Positions 46,933 through 59,417 of a DNA stretch of 64,000 nt are shown one piece after another; position 1 is the first letter of the stretch; the number at the start of each line of letters is the position of its first letter. The stretch covers positions 35,188,035 to 35,252,034 of the forward strand of contig OZ025256.1 of assembly GCA_964019135.1 (NCBI GenBank), in the 5' to 3' direction. The notes beneath the pieces were generated by a model that saw only the letters and a list, made by a program, of their open reading frames with translations, ran no database searches and was not told the origin of the DNA. The stretch comes from Arenicola marina (taxonomy: Eukaryota; Annelida; Polychaeta; Arenicolidae). Position numbers and translations under genes: made by a program.

Positions 46933-49900
46933 GTACTGACTAGCCGCAACTGACTTGAGTTAGCCCTCAGTGACTAGCCACAAGTGACTTGAGTTAGCCC
47001 TCAGCGACTAGCCACAAGTGACTTGAGTTAGTCCTTGGTGACTAGCCACAAGTGACTTGAGTTAGCCGTTAGTGACTAGCCACAAGTGACTTGAGTTAGC
47101 CATTAGTGACTAGCCGCAAGTGACTTGAGTTAGCCCTCAGTGACTAACCACAAGTGACTTGAGTTAGCCCTCAGTGACTAGCCACAAGTGACTAGAGTTA
47201 GCCCTCGGTGACTAGCCGCAAGTGACTTGAGTTAGCCCTCGGTGACTAGCCACAAGTGACTTGAGTTAGCCCTCAGTGACTAGCCACAAGTGACTTGAGT
47301 TAGCCCTCGGTGACTAACCGCAAGTGACTTGAGTTAGCCCTCGGTGACTAGCCACGAGTGACTTGAGTTAGCCCTCAGTGACTAGCCACAAGTGACTTGA
47401 GTTAGCCCTCAGTGACTAGCCACAAGTGACTTGAGTTAGCCCTCGGTGAAAAGCCATAAGTGACTTAAGTTTTCCCTCAGTGCCTAGCCGCAAGTGACTT
47501 GAGTTAGCCCTCGGTGACTAGCCACAATTGACTTGAGTTAGCCCTCAGTGACTAGCCACAAGTGACTTGAGTTAGCCCTCGGTGAAAAGCCACAAATGAC
47601 TTAAATTTCCCCTCAGTGACTAGCCACAAGTGACTTGAGTTAGCCCTCAGTGACTAGCCACAAGTGACTTGAGTTAGCCCTCGGTAAAAAGCCACAAGTG
47701 ACTTAACTTTTCCCTCAGTGACTAACCACAAGTGACTTGAGTTAGCCCTCGGTGACTTGCCACAAGTGTCTTGAGTTAGCCCTCAATAACTAGCCACAAG
47801 TGACTTGAGTTAGTCCTCGGTGAAAAGCCACAAGTGACTTAAATTTTCCCTCAGTGACTAGCCAAAAGTGAGTTGAGTTAGCTCTCGGTGACTAGGCACA
47901 AGTGACTTAAGTTTTCCCTAAGTGACTAGCCACAAGTGACTTGAGTTAGCCCTCGGTGACTAGCCACAAGTGACTTGAGTTAGCCCTCGGTGACTAGCCA
48001 CAAGTGACTTGAGTTAGCCCTAAGTGACTAGCCACAAGTGACTTGAGTTAGCCCCTCAGTGACTAGCCACAAGTGACTTGAGTTAGCCCCCGGTGACTAG
48101 CCACAAGTGACTTGAGTTAGTCCTCGGTGACTAGCCACAAGTGACTTGAGTGAGCCCTCAGTGACTAGCCACAAGTGACTTGAGTTATCCCTCAGTGACT
48201 AGCCACAAGTGACTTGAGTTAGCCCTCGGTGACTAGCCACAAGTGACTTGAGTTAGCCCTCGGTGACTAGCCACAAGTGACTTGAGTTAGCCCTCAGTAA
48301 CTAGCCACAAGTGACTTGAGTTAGCCCTCAGTGACTAGCCACAAATGACTTGAGTTAGCCCTCGGTGACTAGCCACAGGTGACTTGAGTTAGCCCTCGGT
48401 GACTAGCCACAAGTGACTTGAATTAGCTCTCGGTGACTAGCCAAAAGTGACTTGAGTTAGCCCTCAGTGACTAGCCACAAATAACTTGAGTTAGCCCTAA
48501 GTGACTAGCCACAAGTGACTTGAGTTAGCCCTCAGTGACTAGCTACAAGTGACTTGAGTTAGCCCTCAGTGACTAGCCACAAGTGACTTGAGTTAGCCCT
48601 CGGTGACTAGCCACAGGTGACTTGAGTTAGCCCTCGGTGACTAGCCGCAAGTGACTTGAATTAGCCACAAGTGACTAGCCACAAGTGACTTAAGTTTTCC
48701 CTAAGTGACTAGCCACAAGTGACTTGAGTTAGCCCTCGGTGACTAGCCACAAGTGACTTGAGTTAGCCCTCGGTGACTAGCCACAAATGACTTGAGTTAG
48801 CCCTAAGTGACTAGCCACAAGTGACTTGAGTTAGCCCTCGGTGACTAGCCACAGGTGACTTGAGTTAGCCCTCGGTGACTAGCCACAAGTGACTTGAGTT
48901 AGTCCTTGGTGACTAGCCACAAGTGACTAGCCACAAGTGACTTGAGTTAGCCGTTAGTGACTAGCCACAAGTGACTTGAGTTAGCCATTAGTGACTAGCC
49001 GCAAGTGACTTGAGTTAGCCCTCAGTGACTAACCACAAGTGACTTGAGTTAGCCCTCAGTGACTAGCCACAAGTGACTAGAGTTAGCCCTCGGTGACTAA
49101 CCGCAAGTGACTTGAGTTAGCCCTCGGTGACTAGCCACAAGTGACTTGAGTTAGCCCTCGGTGACTAGCCACAAGTGACTTGAGTTAGCCCTCAGTGACT
49201 AGCCACAAGTGACTTGAGTTAGCCCTCGGTGAAAAGCCATAAGTGACTTAAGTTTTCCCTCAGTGACTAGCCGCAAGTGACTTGAGTTAGCCCTCGGTGA
49301 CTAGCCACAAGTGACTTGAGTTAGCCCTCGGTGACTAACCGCAAGTGACTTGAGTTAGCCCTCGGTGACTAGCCACAAGTGACTTGAGTTAGCCCTCAGT
49401 GACTAGCCACAAGTGACTTGAGTTAGCCCTCAGTGACTAGCCACAAGTGACTTGAGTTAGCCCTCGGTGAAAAGCCATAAGTGACTTAAGTTTTCCCTCA
49501 GTGACTAGCCGCAAGTGACTTGAGTTAGCCCTCGGTGACTAGCCACAAGTGACTTGAGTTAGCCCTCAGTGACTAGCCACAAGTGACTTGAGTTAGCCCT
49601 CAGTGACTAGTCACAAGTGACTTGAGTTAGCCCTCGGTGAAAAGCCACAAATGACTTAAATTTTCCCTCAGTGACTAGCCACAAGTGACTTGAGTTAGCC
49701 CTCAGTGACTAGCCACAAGTGACTTGAGTTAGCCCTCGGTAAAAAGCCACAAGTGACTTAACTTTTCCCTCAGTGACTAACCACAAGTGACTTGAGTTAG
49801 CCCTCGGTGACTTGCCACAAGTGTCTTGAGTTAGCCCTCAATAACTAGCCACAAGTGACTTGAGTTAGTCCTCGGTGAAAAGCCACAAGTGACTTAAATT

Positions 49901-52900
49901 TTCCCTCAGTGACTAGCCAAAAGTGACTTGAGTTAGCTCTCGGTGACTAGGCACAAGTGACTTAAGTTTTCCCTAAGTGACTAGCCACAAGTGACTTGAG
50001 TTAGCCCTCGGTGACTAGCCACAAGTGACTTGAGTTAGCCCTCGGTGACTAGCCACAAGTGACTTGAGTTAGCCCTAAGTGACTAGCCACAAGTGACTTG
50101 AGTTAGCCCCTCAGTGACTAGCCACAAGTGACTTGAGTTAGCCCCCGGTGACTAGCCACAAGTGACTTGAGTTAGTCCTCGGTGACTAGCCATAAGTGAC
50201 TTGAGTTAGCCCTCAGTGACTAGCCACAAGTGACTTGAGTTATCCCTCAGTGACTAGCCACAAGTGACTTGAGTTAGCCCTCGGTGACTAGCCACAAGTG
50301 ACTTGAGTTAGCCCTCGGTGACTAGCCACAAGTGACTTGAGTTAGCCCTCAGTAACTAGCCACAAGTGACTTGAGTTAGCCCTCAGTGACTAGCCACAAA
50401 TGACTTGAGTTAGCCCTCGGTGACTAGCCACAGGTGACTTGAGTTAGCCCTCGGTGACTAGCCACAAGTGACTTGAATTAGCTCTCGGTGACTAGCCACA
50501 AGTGACTTGAGTTAGCCCTCAGTGACTAGCCACAAATAACTTGAGTTAGTCCTAAGTGACTAGCCACAAGTGACTTGAGTTAGCCCTCAGTGACTAGCCA
50601 CAAGTGACTTGAGTTAGCCCTCAGTGACTAGCCACAAGTGACTTGAGTTAGCCCTCGGTGACTAGCCACAGGTGACTTGAGTTAGCCCTCGGTGACTAGC
50701 CGCAAGTGACTTGAATTAGCTCTCGGTGACTAGCCACAAGTGACTTGAGTTAGCCCTCAGTGACTAGCCACAAATAACTTGAGTTAGCCCTAAGTGACTA
50801 GCCACAAGTGACTTGAGTTAGCCCTCAGTGACTAGCTACAAGTGACTTGAGTTAGCCCTCGGTGACTAGCCACAGGTGACTTGAGTTAGCCCTCGGTGAC
50901 TAGCCGCAAGTGACTTGAATTAGCCACAAGTGACTAGCCACAAGTGACTTAAGTTTTCCCTAAGTGACTAGCCACAAGTGACTTGAGTTAGCCCTCGGTG
51001 ACTAGCCACAAGTGACTTGAGTTAGCCCTCGGTGACTAGCCACAAATGACTTGAGTTAGCCCTAAGTGACTAGCCACAAGTGACTTGAGTTAGCCCTCGG
51101 TGACTAGCCACAGGTGACTTGAGTTAGCCCTCGGTGACTAGCCACAAGTGACTTGAGTTAGTCCTTGGTGACTAGCCACAAGTGACTAGCCACAAGTGAC
51201 TTGAGTTAGCCGTTAGTGACTAGCCACAAGTGACTTGAGTTAGCCATTAGTGACTAGCCGCAAGTGACTTGAGTTAGCCCTCAGTGACTAACCACAAGTG
51301 ACTTGAGTTAGCCCTCAGTGACTAGCCACAAGTGACTAGAGTTAGCCCTCGGTGACTAACCGCAAGTGACTTGAGTTAGCCCTCGGTGACTAGCCACAAG
51401 TGACTTGAGTTAGCCCTCGGTGACTAGCCACAAGTGACTTGAGTTAGCCCTCAGTGACTAGCCACAAGTGACTTGAGTTAGCCCTCGGTGAAAAGCCATA
51501 AGTGACTTAAGTTTTCCCTCAGTGACTAGCCGCAAGTGACTTGAGTTAGCCCTCGGTGACTAGCCACAAGTGACTTGAGTTAGCCCTCGGTGACTAACCG
51601 CAAGTGACTTGAGTTAGCCCTCGGTGACTAGCCACAAGTGACTTGAGTTAGCCCTCAGTGACTAGCCACAAGTGATTTGAGTTAGCCCTCAGTGACTAGC
51701 CACAAGTGACTTGAGTTAGCCCTCGGTGAAAAGCCATAAGTGACTTAAGTTTTCCCTCAGTGACTAGCCGCAAGTGACTTGAGTTAGCCCTCGGTGACTA
51801 GCCACAAGTGACTTGAGTTAGCCCTCAGTGACTAGCCACAAGTGACTTGAGTTAGCCCTCAGTGACTAGTCACAAGTGACTTGAGTTAGCCCTCGGTGAA
51901 AAGCCACAAATGACTTAAATTTTCCCTCAGTGACTAGCCACAAGTGACTTGAGTTAGCCCTCAGTGACTAGCCACAAGTGACTTGAGTTAGCCCTCGGTA
52001 AAAAGCCACAAGTGACTTAACTTTTCCCTCAGTGACTAACCACAAGTGACTTGAGTTAGCCCTCGGTGACTTGCCACAAGTGTCTTGAGTTAGCCCTCAA
52101 TAACTAGCCACAAGTGACTTGAGTTAGTCCTCGGTGAAAAGCCACAAGTGACTTAAATTTTCCCTCAGTGACTAGCCAAAAGTGACTTGAGTTAGCTCTC
52201 GGTGACTAGGCACAAGTGACTTAAGTTTTCCCTAAGTGACTAGCCACAAGTGACTTGAGTTAGCCCTCGGTGACTAGCCACAAGTGACTTGAGTTAGCCC
52301 TCGGTGACTAGCCACAAGTGACTTGAGTTAGCCCTAAGTGACTAGCCACAAGCGACTTGAGTTAGCCCCTCAGTGACTAGCCACAAGTGACTTGAGTTAG
52401 CCCCCGGTGACTAGCCACAAGTGACTTGAGTTAGTCCTCGGTGACTAGCCACAAGTGACTTGAGTTAGCCCTCAGTGACTAGCCACAAGTGACTTGAGTT
52501 ATCCCTCAGTGACTAGCCACAAGTGACTTGAGTTAGCCCTCGGTGACTAGCCACAAGTGACTTGAGTTAGCCCTCGGTGACTAGCCACAAGTGACTTGAG
52601 TTAGCCCTCAGTAACTAGCCACAAGTGACTTGAGTTAGCCCTCAGTGACTAGCCACAAATGACTTGAGTTAGCCCTCGGTGACTAGCCACAGGTGACTTG
52701 AGTTAGCCCTCGGTGACTAGCCACAAGTGACTTGAATTAGCTCTCGGTGACTAGCCACAAGTGACTTGAGTTAGCCCTCAGTGACTAGCCACAAATAACT
52801 TGAGTTAGTCCTAAGTGACTAGCCACAAGTGACTTGAGTTAGCCCTCAGTGACTAGCCACAAGTGACTTGAGTTAGCCCTCAGTGACTAGCCACAAGTGA

Positions 52901-53370
52901 CTTGAGTTAGCCCTCGGTGACTAGCCACAGGTGACTTGAGTTAGCCCTCGGTGACTAGCCGCAAGTGACTTGAATTAGCCACAAGTGACTAGCCACAAGT
53001 GACTTAAGTTTTCCCTAAGTGACTAGCCCCAAGTGACTTGAGTTAGCCCTCGATGACTAGCCACAAGTGACTTGAGTTAGCCCTCGGTGACTAGCCACAA
53101 ATGACTTGAGTTAGCCCTAAGTGACTAGCCACAAGTGACTTGAGTTAGCCCTCAGTGACTAGCCACAAGTGACTTGAGTTAGCCCTCGGTGACTAGCCAC
53201 AAGTGACTTGAGTTAGCCCTCGGTGACTAGCCACAAATGACTTGAGTTAGCCCCTCGGTGACTAGCCACAAGTGACTTGAGTTAGCCCTCGGTGACTAGC
53301 CACAGGTGACTTGAGTTAGCCCTCGGTGACTAGCCACAAGTGACTTGAGTTAGCCCTCGGTGACTAGCCA
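46933..53370. repeat. 34-bp minisatellite with ~2.26-kb higher-order repeat
   Basis: About 190 units of 34 bp with core AGTTAGCCCTCAGTGACTAG and CCACAAGTGACTTG. Variants include AAAAGCC with TTTTCCC units (CTTAAGTTTTCCCTCAGTG). The rare start AGTCCTTGGT occurs at 47030, 48901 and 51160. The 48901 and 51160 blocks run nearly identically for about 2.2 kb (period 2,259 bp); the first block is shorter (1,871 bp). Units contain TAG and TGA in several frames, so no long open frame exists across 6.4 kb, a useful contrast to the stop-free arrays. Confidence 0.97.
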
Positions 53371-53855
53371 TCTCTCTGGCACGTCGATAGTCTGTGTGAC
53401 AGTAGGCCATCTTTGATGTACCAGTCGGCCAATGTTACGGGCCCACACGATCCTCGCTGACCCGTCGGACATCGTCTCCATGACAACCCTGGCGTCCCTG
53501 AGCGACCCCAACAAGTCAATTGAACCCTCGGCTAGGCGACTGAGAAAGGACATACATTCCAGCACGAGTCATGCGCAAGACATTCAATTAAAAGTGTCCA
53601 AATTTGCGTTGCGACAATGATCTGCTTCAATGTGGAGCTCACCCACTGCTGCCGACATGTTTTCTTTGTTCGGAGGAATGGCTTCGACGCCACCCTTTCC
53701 CCAGTTGCCTAGCTGCCTCGTTGGATGGGGTTAAAATTTCAAGCAAGGCATCTAAAGCCACCAAATAACTAGCGCGCCGTAAATTGGGGGCTAATGGCGA
53801 GAGTTTGTGGAGGTTTGAGGCCGCGGCTCTCCAGTCCTCATGGAGATGGCCCTCG
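53354..53855 (-). pseudogene. Candidate host gene fragment: two exon-like frames, one intron
   Basis: Minus strand. The upstream frame (about 53850 to 53643) reads DWRAAASNLHKLSPL, RRASYLVALDALLEILTPS and NEAARQLGKGW, then KHVGSSG, meeting a TGA just after a consensus donor (TGG|GTGAGC, intron from 53642). A good acceptor (TGTCCTTTCTCAG) ends at 53540. Removing the 103-nt intron joins the frames in phase 2 (SSG-RLAEG). The second frame continues SIDLLGSLRDARVVMETMS, ARNIGRLVHQRWPTVTQTI and PERW, then LVTEG and TAA, the last residues and stop coming from the first unit of the 34-bp array. On the other side the frame emerges from the 28-bp array. I recognise no family. The frames look helical and protein-like, so this may be a real gene broken by flanking minisatellites. 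Confidence 0.35.
53540..53642 (-). other. Candidate 103-nt GT-AG intron
   Basis: The donor TGG|GTGAGC at 53642 and the acceptor CCTTTCTCAG| at 53540 lie on the minus strand. Splicing removes an in-frame TGA at the donor and keeps the frame across the junction. Confidence 0.4.
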
Positions 53856-55055
53856 CCCCCTGGCCACCCGCCAATGGCCCTCACCCCCTGGCCACCCGCC
53901 AATGGCCCTCACCCCCTGGCCACCCGCCAATGGCCCTCACCCCCTGGCCACCCGCCAATGGCCCTCACCCCCTGGCCACCCGCCAATGGCCCTCGCCCCC
54001 TGGCCACCCGCCAATGGCCCTCACCCCCTGGCCACCCGCCAATGGCCCTCGCCCCCTGGCCACCCGCCAATGGCCTTCGCCCCCTGGCCACCCGCCAATG
54101 GCCCTCGCCCCCTGGCCACCCACCAATGGCCCTCGCCCCCTGGCCACCCGCCAATGGCCCTCGCCCCCTGGCCACCCGCCAATGGCCCTCACCCCCTGGC
54201 CACCCGCCAATGGCCCTCGCCCCCTGGCCACCCGCCAATGGCCCTCACCCCCTGGCCACCCGCCAATGGCCCTCGCCCCCTGGCCACCCGCCAATGGCCC
54301 TCACCCCCTGGCCACCCGCCAATGGCCCTCGCCCCCTGGCCACCCGCCAATGGCCCTCACCCCCTGGCCACCCACCAATGGCCCTCACCCCCTGGCCACC
54401 CGCCAATGGCCCTCGCCCCCTGGCCACCCGCCAATGGCCCTCGCCCCCTGGCCACCCGCCAATGGCCCTCGCCCCCTGGCCACCCGCCAATGGCCCTCGC
54501 CCCCTGGCCACCCACCAATGGCCCTCACCCCCTGGCCACCCGCCAACGGCCCTCGCCACCTGGCCACCCGCCAATGGCCCTCACCCCCTGGCCACCCGCC
54601 AATGGCCCTCGCCCCCTGGCCACCCGCCAATGGCCCTCACCCCCTGGCCACCCGCCAATGGCCCTCGCCCCCTGGCCACCCGCCAATGGCCCTCACCCCC
54701 TGGCCACCCACCAATGGCCCTCACCCCCTGGCCACCCGCCAATGGCCCTCGCCCCCTGGCCACCCGCCAATGGCCCTCGCCCCCTGGCCACCCGCCAATG
54801 GCCCTCGCCCCCTGGCCACCCGCCAATGGCCCTCGCCCCCTGGCCACCCACCAATGGCCCTCACCCCCTGGCCACCCGCCAACGGCCCTCGCCACCTGGC
54901 CACCCGCCAATGGCCCTCGCCCCCTGGCCACCCGCCAATGGCTCTCGCCCCCTGGCCACCCACCAATGGCCCTCGCCCCCTGGCCACCCACCAATGGCCC
55001 TCACCCCCTGGCCACCCGCCAACGGCCCTCACCCCCTGGCCACCCGCCAACGGCC
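53850..55055. repeat. 28-bp minisatellite with a CCAAT motif in each unit
   Basis: About 43 units of 28 bp: CCCTGGCCACCCGCCAATGG followed by CCCTCACC or CCCTCGCC. Nearly every unit holds GCCAATGG, a CCAAT-box type sequence. A 12-unit block is duplicated: CGCCAACGGC recurs at 54541 and 54877, 336 = 12x28. All frames are stop-free, so plus-strand frames of 426-452 codons (MALAPWPPANGPHPLATRQW) appear; they are read-through of the repeat. Confidence 0.96.
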
Positions 55056-55556
55056 CCATTTCACATCAGAGGAAGATTCACAGTTTATTGCCCACAAAAA
55101 CGGAGGCACTTAAGGGATAGATCGGACAGCAGTCTCAGTTGATTGCAGCTCGCTTGCCCCCAGAGGTGAATTAAATCAGTGAATTATTGCCGCAATGTTT
55201 GGCTCACATGTCAATATGGAAGGCGCGCTTCACCCCCCCCCCCCCACCATCCCCGCCGCAACCCCCTACTCATTTGTCACTTGGCAGTGGCTGCCACATA
55301 GGATATTGGATATTAAAAAGAGGGCACTGGGGGTAAACGCAATGTGCTCCACCCAAGCCCAACCCCCTCCCACCTACCCAAGCCCTTCAGCAGGATTACC
55401 CAGCTTTGCTGACATTACTTTGACGATTCCCTCGGTAGAGTGCATCCCAGTCCATCCTTTCTAAAGACATTTCTCAATACATATTCCACCTAAACTGATA
55501 TAGCTATTGGCTTACTACAAAGGTGATCTGCAAGCTGTAAGGATTCGGGGGTAGGA
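55056..55556. other. Unique spacer, no gene recognised
   Basis: Unique DNA between the 28-bp and 34-bp arrays, with a C-tract at about 55231-55245. The 89-codon plus frame from 55195 has no recognisable motif. Confidence 0.6.
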
Positions 55557-58500
55557 ATGGGTGGCGCACAGTGGTCGGCGCAGGGTAGGAATGGGTGGCG
55601 CATAGTGGTCGGTGGGGGGTGGGAATGGGTGGCGCACAGTGGTCGGTGGGAATGGGTGGCGCACAGTGGTCGGCGCGGGGTGGGAATGGGTGGCGTGCAG
55701 TGGTCGGCGCGGGGTCGGAATGGGTGGCGCACAGTGGTCGGCGCGGGGTGGAAATGGGTGGCGCACAGTGGTCGGCGCGGGGTGGGAATGGGTGGTGCAC
55801 AGTGGTCGGCGCGGGGTGGGAATGGGTGGCGCACAGTGGTCGGCGCGGGGTGGGAATGGGTGGCGCACAGTGGTCGGCGCAGGGTGGGAATGGGTGGCGC
55901 ACAGTGGTCGGCGCGGGGTAGGAATGGGTGGCGCATAGTGGTCGGTTGGGGGTGGGAATGGGTGGCGCATAGCGGTCGGCGCGGGGTAGGAATGGGTGGT
56001 GCACAGTGGTCGGCGCGGGGTGGGAATGGGTGGCGCACAGTGGTCGGCGCGGGGTGGGAATGGGTGGCGCACAGTGGTCGGCGCGGGGTGGGAATGGGTG
56101 GCGCACAGTGGTCGGCGCGGGGTAGGAATGGGTGGCGCATAGTGGTCGGTGGGGGGTGGGAATGGGTGGCGCACAGTGGTCGGGGGGGGGGGTGGGAATG
56201 GGTGGCGCACAGTGGTCGGCGAGGGGTGGGAACGGGTGGCGCATAGTGGTCGGTGCGGGGTGGGAATGGGTGGCGCATAGTGGTCGGCGCGGGGTCGGAA
56301 TGGGTGGCGCACAATGGTCGGCGCGGGGTCGGAATGGGTGGCGCACAGTGGTCGGCGCGGGGTGGGAATGGGTGGCGCACAGTGGTCGGCGCGGGGTGGG
56401 AATGGGTGGTGCACAGTGGTCGGCGCGGGGTAGGAATGGGTGGCGCACAGTGGTCGGCGCGGGGTGGGAATGGGTGGCGCACAGTGGTCGGCGCGGGGTC
56501 GGAATGGGTGGCGCACAGTGGTCGGCGCCGGGTGGGAATGGGTGGCGCACAGTGGTCGGCGCGGGGTGGGAATGGGTGGCGCACAGTGGTCGGCGCGGGG
56601 TGGGAATGGGTGGCGCACAGTGGTCGGCGCGGGGTGGGAATGGGTGGCGCACAGTGGTCGGCGCGGGGTGGGAATGGGTGGCGCACAGTGGTCGGCGCGG
56701 GGTGGGAATGGGTGGCGCACAGTGGTCGGCGCGGGGTGGGAATGGGTGGCGCACAGTGGTCGGCGCGGGGTGGGAATGGGTGGCGCACAGTGGTCGGGGG
56801 GGGGGGTGGGAATGGGTGGCGCACAGTGGTCGGCGCGGGGTGGGAATGGGTGGCGCACAGTGGTCGGTGGGGGGTGGGAATGGGTGGCACATAGTGGTCG
56901 GTGGGGGGTGGGAATGGGTGGCGCACAGTGGTCGGCGCGGGGTCGGAATGGGTGGCGCACAGTGGTCGGCGCGGGGTGGGAATGGGTGGCGCACAGTGGT
57001 CGGCGCGGGGTGGGAATGGGTGGCGCACAGTGGTCGGTGGGGGGTGGGAATGGGTGGCGCACAATGGTCGGCGCGGGGTGGGAATGGGTGGCGCACAGTG
57101 GTCGGCGCGGGGTGGGAATGGGTGGCGCACAGTGGTCGGCGCAGGGTGGGAATGGGTGGCGCACAGTGGTCGGCGCGGGGTAGGAATGGGTGGCGCATAG
57201 TGGTCGGTTGGGGGTGGGAATGGGTGGCGCACAGTGGTCGGCGCGGGGTGGGAATGGGTGGCGCACAGTGGTCGGGGGGGGGTGGGAATGGGTGGCGCAC
57301 AGTGGTCGGCGCGGGGTAGGAATGGGTGGCGCATAGTGGTCGGTGGGGGGTGGGAATGGGTGGCGCATAGTGGTCGGTGGGGGGTGGGAATGGGTGGCGC
57401 ACAGTGGTCGGCGCGGGGTGGGAATGGGTGGCGCACAGTGGTCGGCGAGGGGTGGGAACGGGTGGCGCATAGTGGTCGGTGCGGGGTGGGAATGGGTGGC
57501 GCATAGTGGTCGGCGCGGGGTCGGAATGGGTGGCGCACAATGGTCGGCGCGGGGTCGGAATGGGTGGCGCACAGTGGTCGGCGCGGGGTGGGAATGGGTG
57601 GCGCACAGTGGTCGGCGCGGGGTGGGAATGGGTGGTGCACACTGGTCGGCGCGGGGTAGGAATGGGTGGCGCACAGTGGTCGGCGCCGGGTGGGAATGGG
57701 TGGCGCACAGTGGTCGGCGCGGGGTGGGAATGGGTGGCGCACAGTGGTCGGCGCGGGGTGGGAATGGGTGGCGCACAGTGGTCGGCGCGGGGTGGGAATG
57801 GGTGGCGCACAGTGGTCGGCGCGGGTCGGGAATGGGTGGCGCACAGTGGTCGGCGCGGGGTGGGAATGGGTGGCGCACAGTGGTCGGCGCGGGGTGGGAA
57901 TGGGTGGCGCATAATGGTCGGTGGGGGGTGGGAATGGGTGGCGCATAGTGGTCGGTGGGGGGTGGGAATGGGTGGCGCACAGTGGTCGGCGCGGGGTGGG
58001 AATGGGTGGCGCACAGTGGTCGGCGAGGGGTGGGAATGGGTGGTGCATAGTGGTCGGTGGGGGGTGGGAATGGGTGGCGCATAGTGGTCGGCGCAGGGTG
58101 GGAATGGGTGGCGCGCAGTGGTCGGCGCGGGCTCGGAATGGGTGGCGCACAGTGGTCGGCGCGGGGTGGGAATGGGTGGCGCACAGTGGTCGGCGCGGGG
58201 TGAGAATGGGTGGTGCACAGTGGTCGGCGCGGGGTCGGAATGGGTGGCGCACAGTGGTCGGCGCCGGGTGGGAATGGGTGGCGCACAGTGGTCGGCGCGG
58301 GGTGGGAATGGGTGGCGCACAGTGGTCGGCGCGGGGTGGGAATGGGTGGCGCACAGTGGTCGGCGCGGGGTGGGAATGGGTGGCGCACAGTGGTCGGCGC
58401 GGGGTAGGAATGGGTGGCGCATAGTGGTCGGTGGGGGGTGGGAATGGGTGGCGCATAGTGGTCGGTGGGGGGTGGGAATGGGTGGCGCACAGTGGTCGGC

Positions 58501-59217
58501 GAGGGGTGGGAATGGGTGGCGCACAGTGGTCGGCGAGGGGTGGGAACGGGTGGCGCATAGTGGTCGGTGCGGGGTGGGAATGGGTGGCGCATAGTGGTCG
58601 GCGCGGGGTCGGAATGGGTGGCGCACAATGGTCGGCGCGGGGTCGGAATGGGTGGCGCACAGTGGTCGGCGCGGGGTGGGAATGGGTGGCGCACAGTGGT
58701 CGGCGCGGGGTGGGAATGGGTGGTGCACACTGGTCGGCGCGGGGTAGGAATGGGTGGCGCACAGTGGTCGGCGCCGGGTGGGAATGGGTGGCGCACAGTG
58801 GTCGGCGCGGGGTGGGAATGGGTGGCGCACAGTGGTCGGCGCGGGGTGGGAATGGGTGGCGCACAGTGGTCGGCGCGGGGTGGGAATGGGTGGCGCACAG
58901 TGGTCGGCGCGGGGTGGGAATGGGTGGCGCACAGTGGTCGGCGCGGGTCGGGAATGGGTGGCGCACAGTGGTCGGCGCGGGGTGGGAATGGGTGGCGCAC
59001 AGTGGTCGGCGCGGGGTGGGAATGGGTGGCGCATTATGGTCGGTGGGGGGTGGGAATGGGTGGCGCATAGTGGTCGGTGGGGGGTGGGAATGGGTGGCGC
59101 ACAGTGGTCGGCGCGGGGTGGGAATGGGTGGCGCACAGTGGTCGGCGAGGGGTGGGAATGGGTGGCGCATAGTGGTCGGTGGGGGGTGGGAATGGGTGGC
59201 GCATAGTGGTCGGCGCG
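55557..59217. repeat. 34-bp G-rich minisatellite, interrupted by assembly gap
   Basis: About 107 units of 34 bp: GCGCGGGGTGGGAATGGGTG followed by GCGCACAGTGGTCG. Variants have GTGGGGGGTGGG or GCATAGTGG. A block of 32 units (1,088 bp) is duplicated: the rare GTGCACACTGG lies at 57635 and 58723. Minus-strand frames of 1,161-1,226 codons have a 34-residue period (three units) because the unit is stop-free. GGGG-T-GGG-AAT-GGG-T-GG in each unit is G-quadruplex-like, and stronger G10 versions occur at about 56181, 56797 and 57267. The array runs into the gap, so its true length is unknown. Confidence 0.96.
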
Positions 59218-59417
59218 NNNNNNNNNNNNNNNNNNNNNNNNNNNNNNNNNNNNNNNNNNNNNNNNNNNNNNNNNNNNNNNNNNNNNNNNNNNNNNNNNNN
59301 NNNNNNNNNNNNNNNNNNNNNNNNNNNNNNNNNNNNNNNNNNNNNNNNNNNNNNNNNNNNNNNNNNNNNNNNNNNNNNNNNNNNNNNNNNNNNNNNNNNN
59401 NNNNNNNNNNNNNNNNN
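59218..59417. other. Assembly gap (200 N)
   Basis: Exactly 200 undetermined bases separate two different minisatellite families. The size looks like a placeholder, so the true distance is unknown. Confidence 0.99.

Noticed and set aside
55490-59170. 1,226-codon minus-strand frame with a 34-residue repeat
   Set aside because: Read-through of a 34-bp stop-free unit. It runs to the array edge and stops soon after leaving it.
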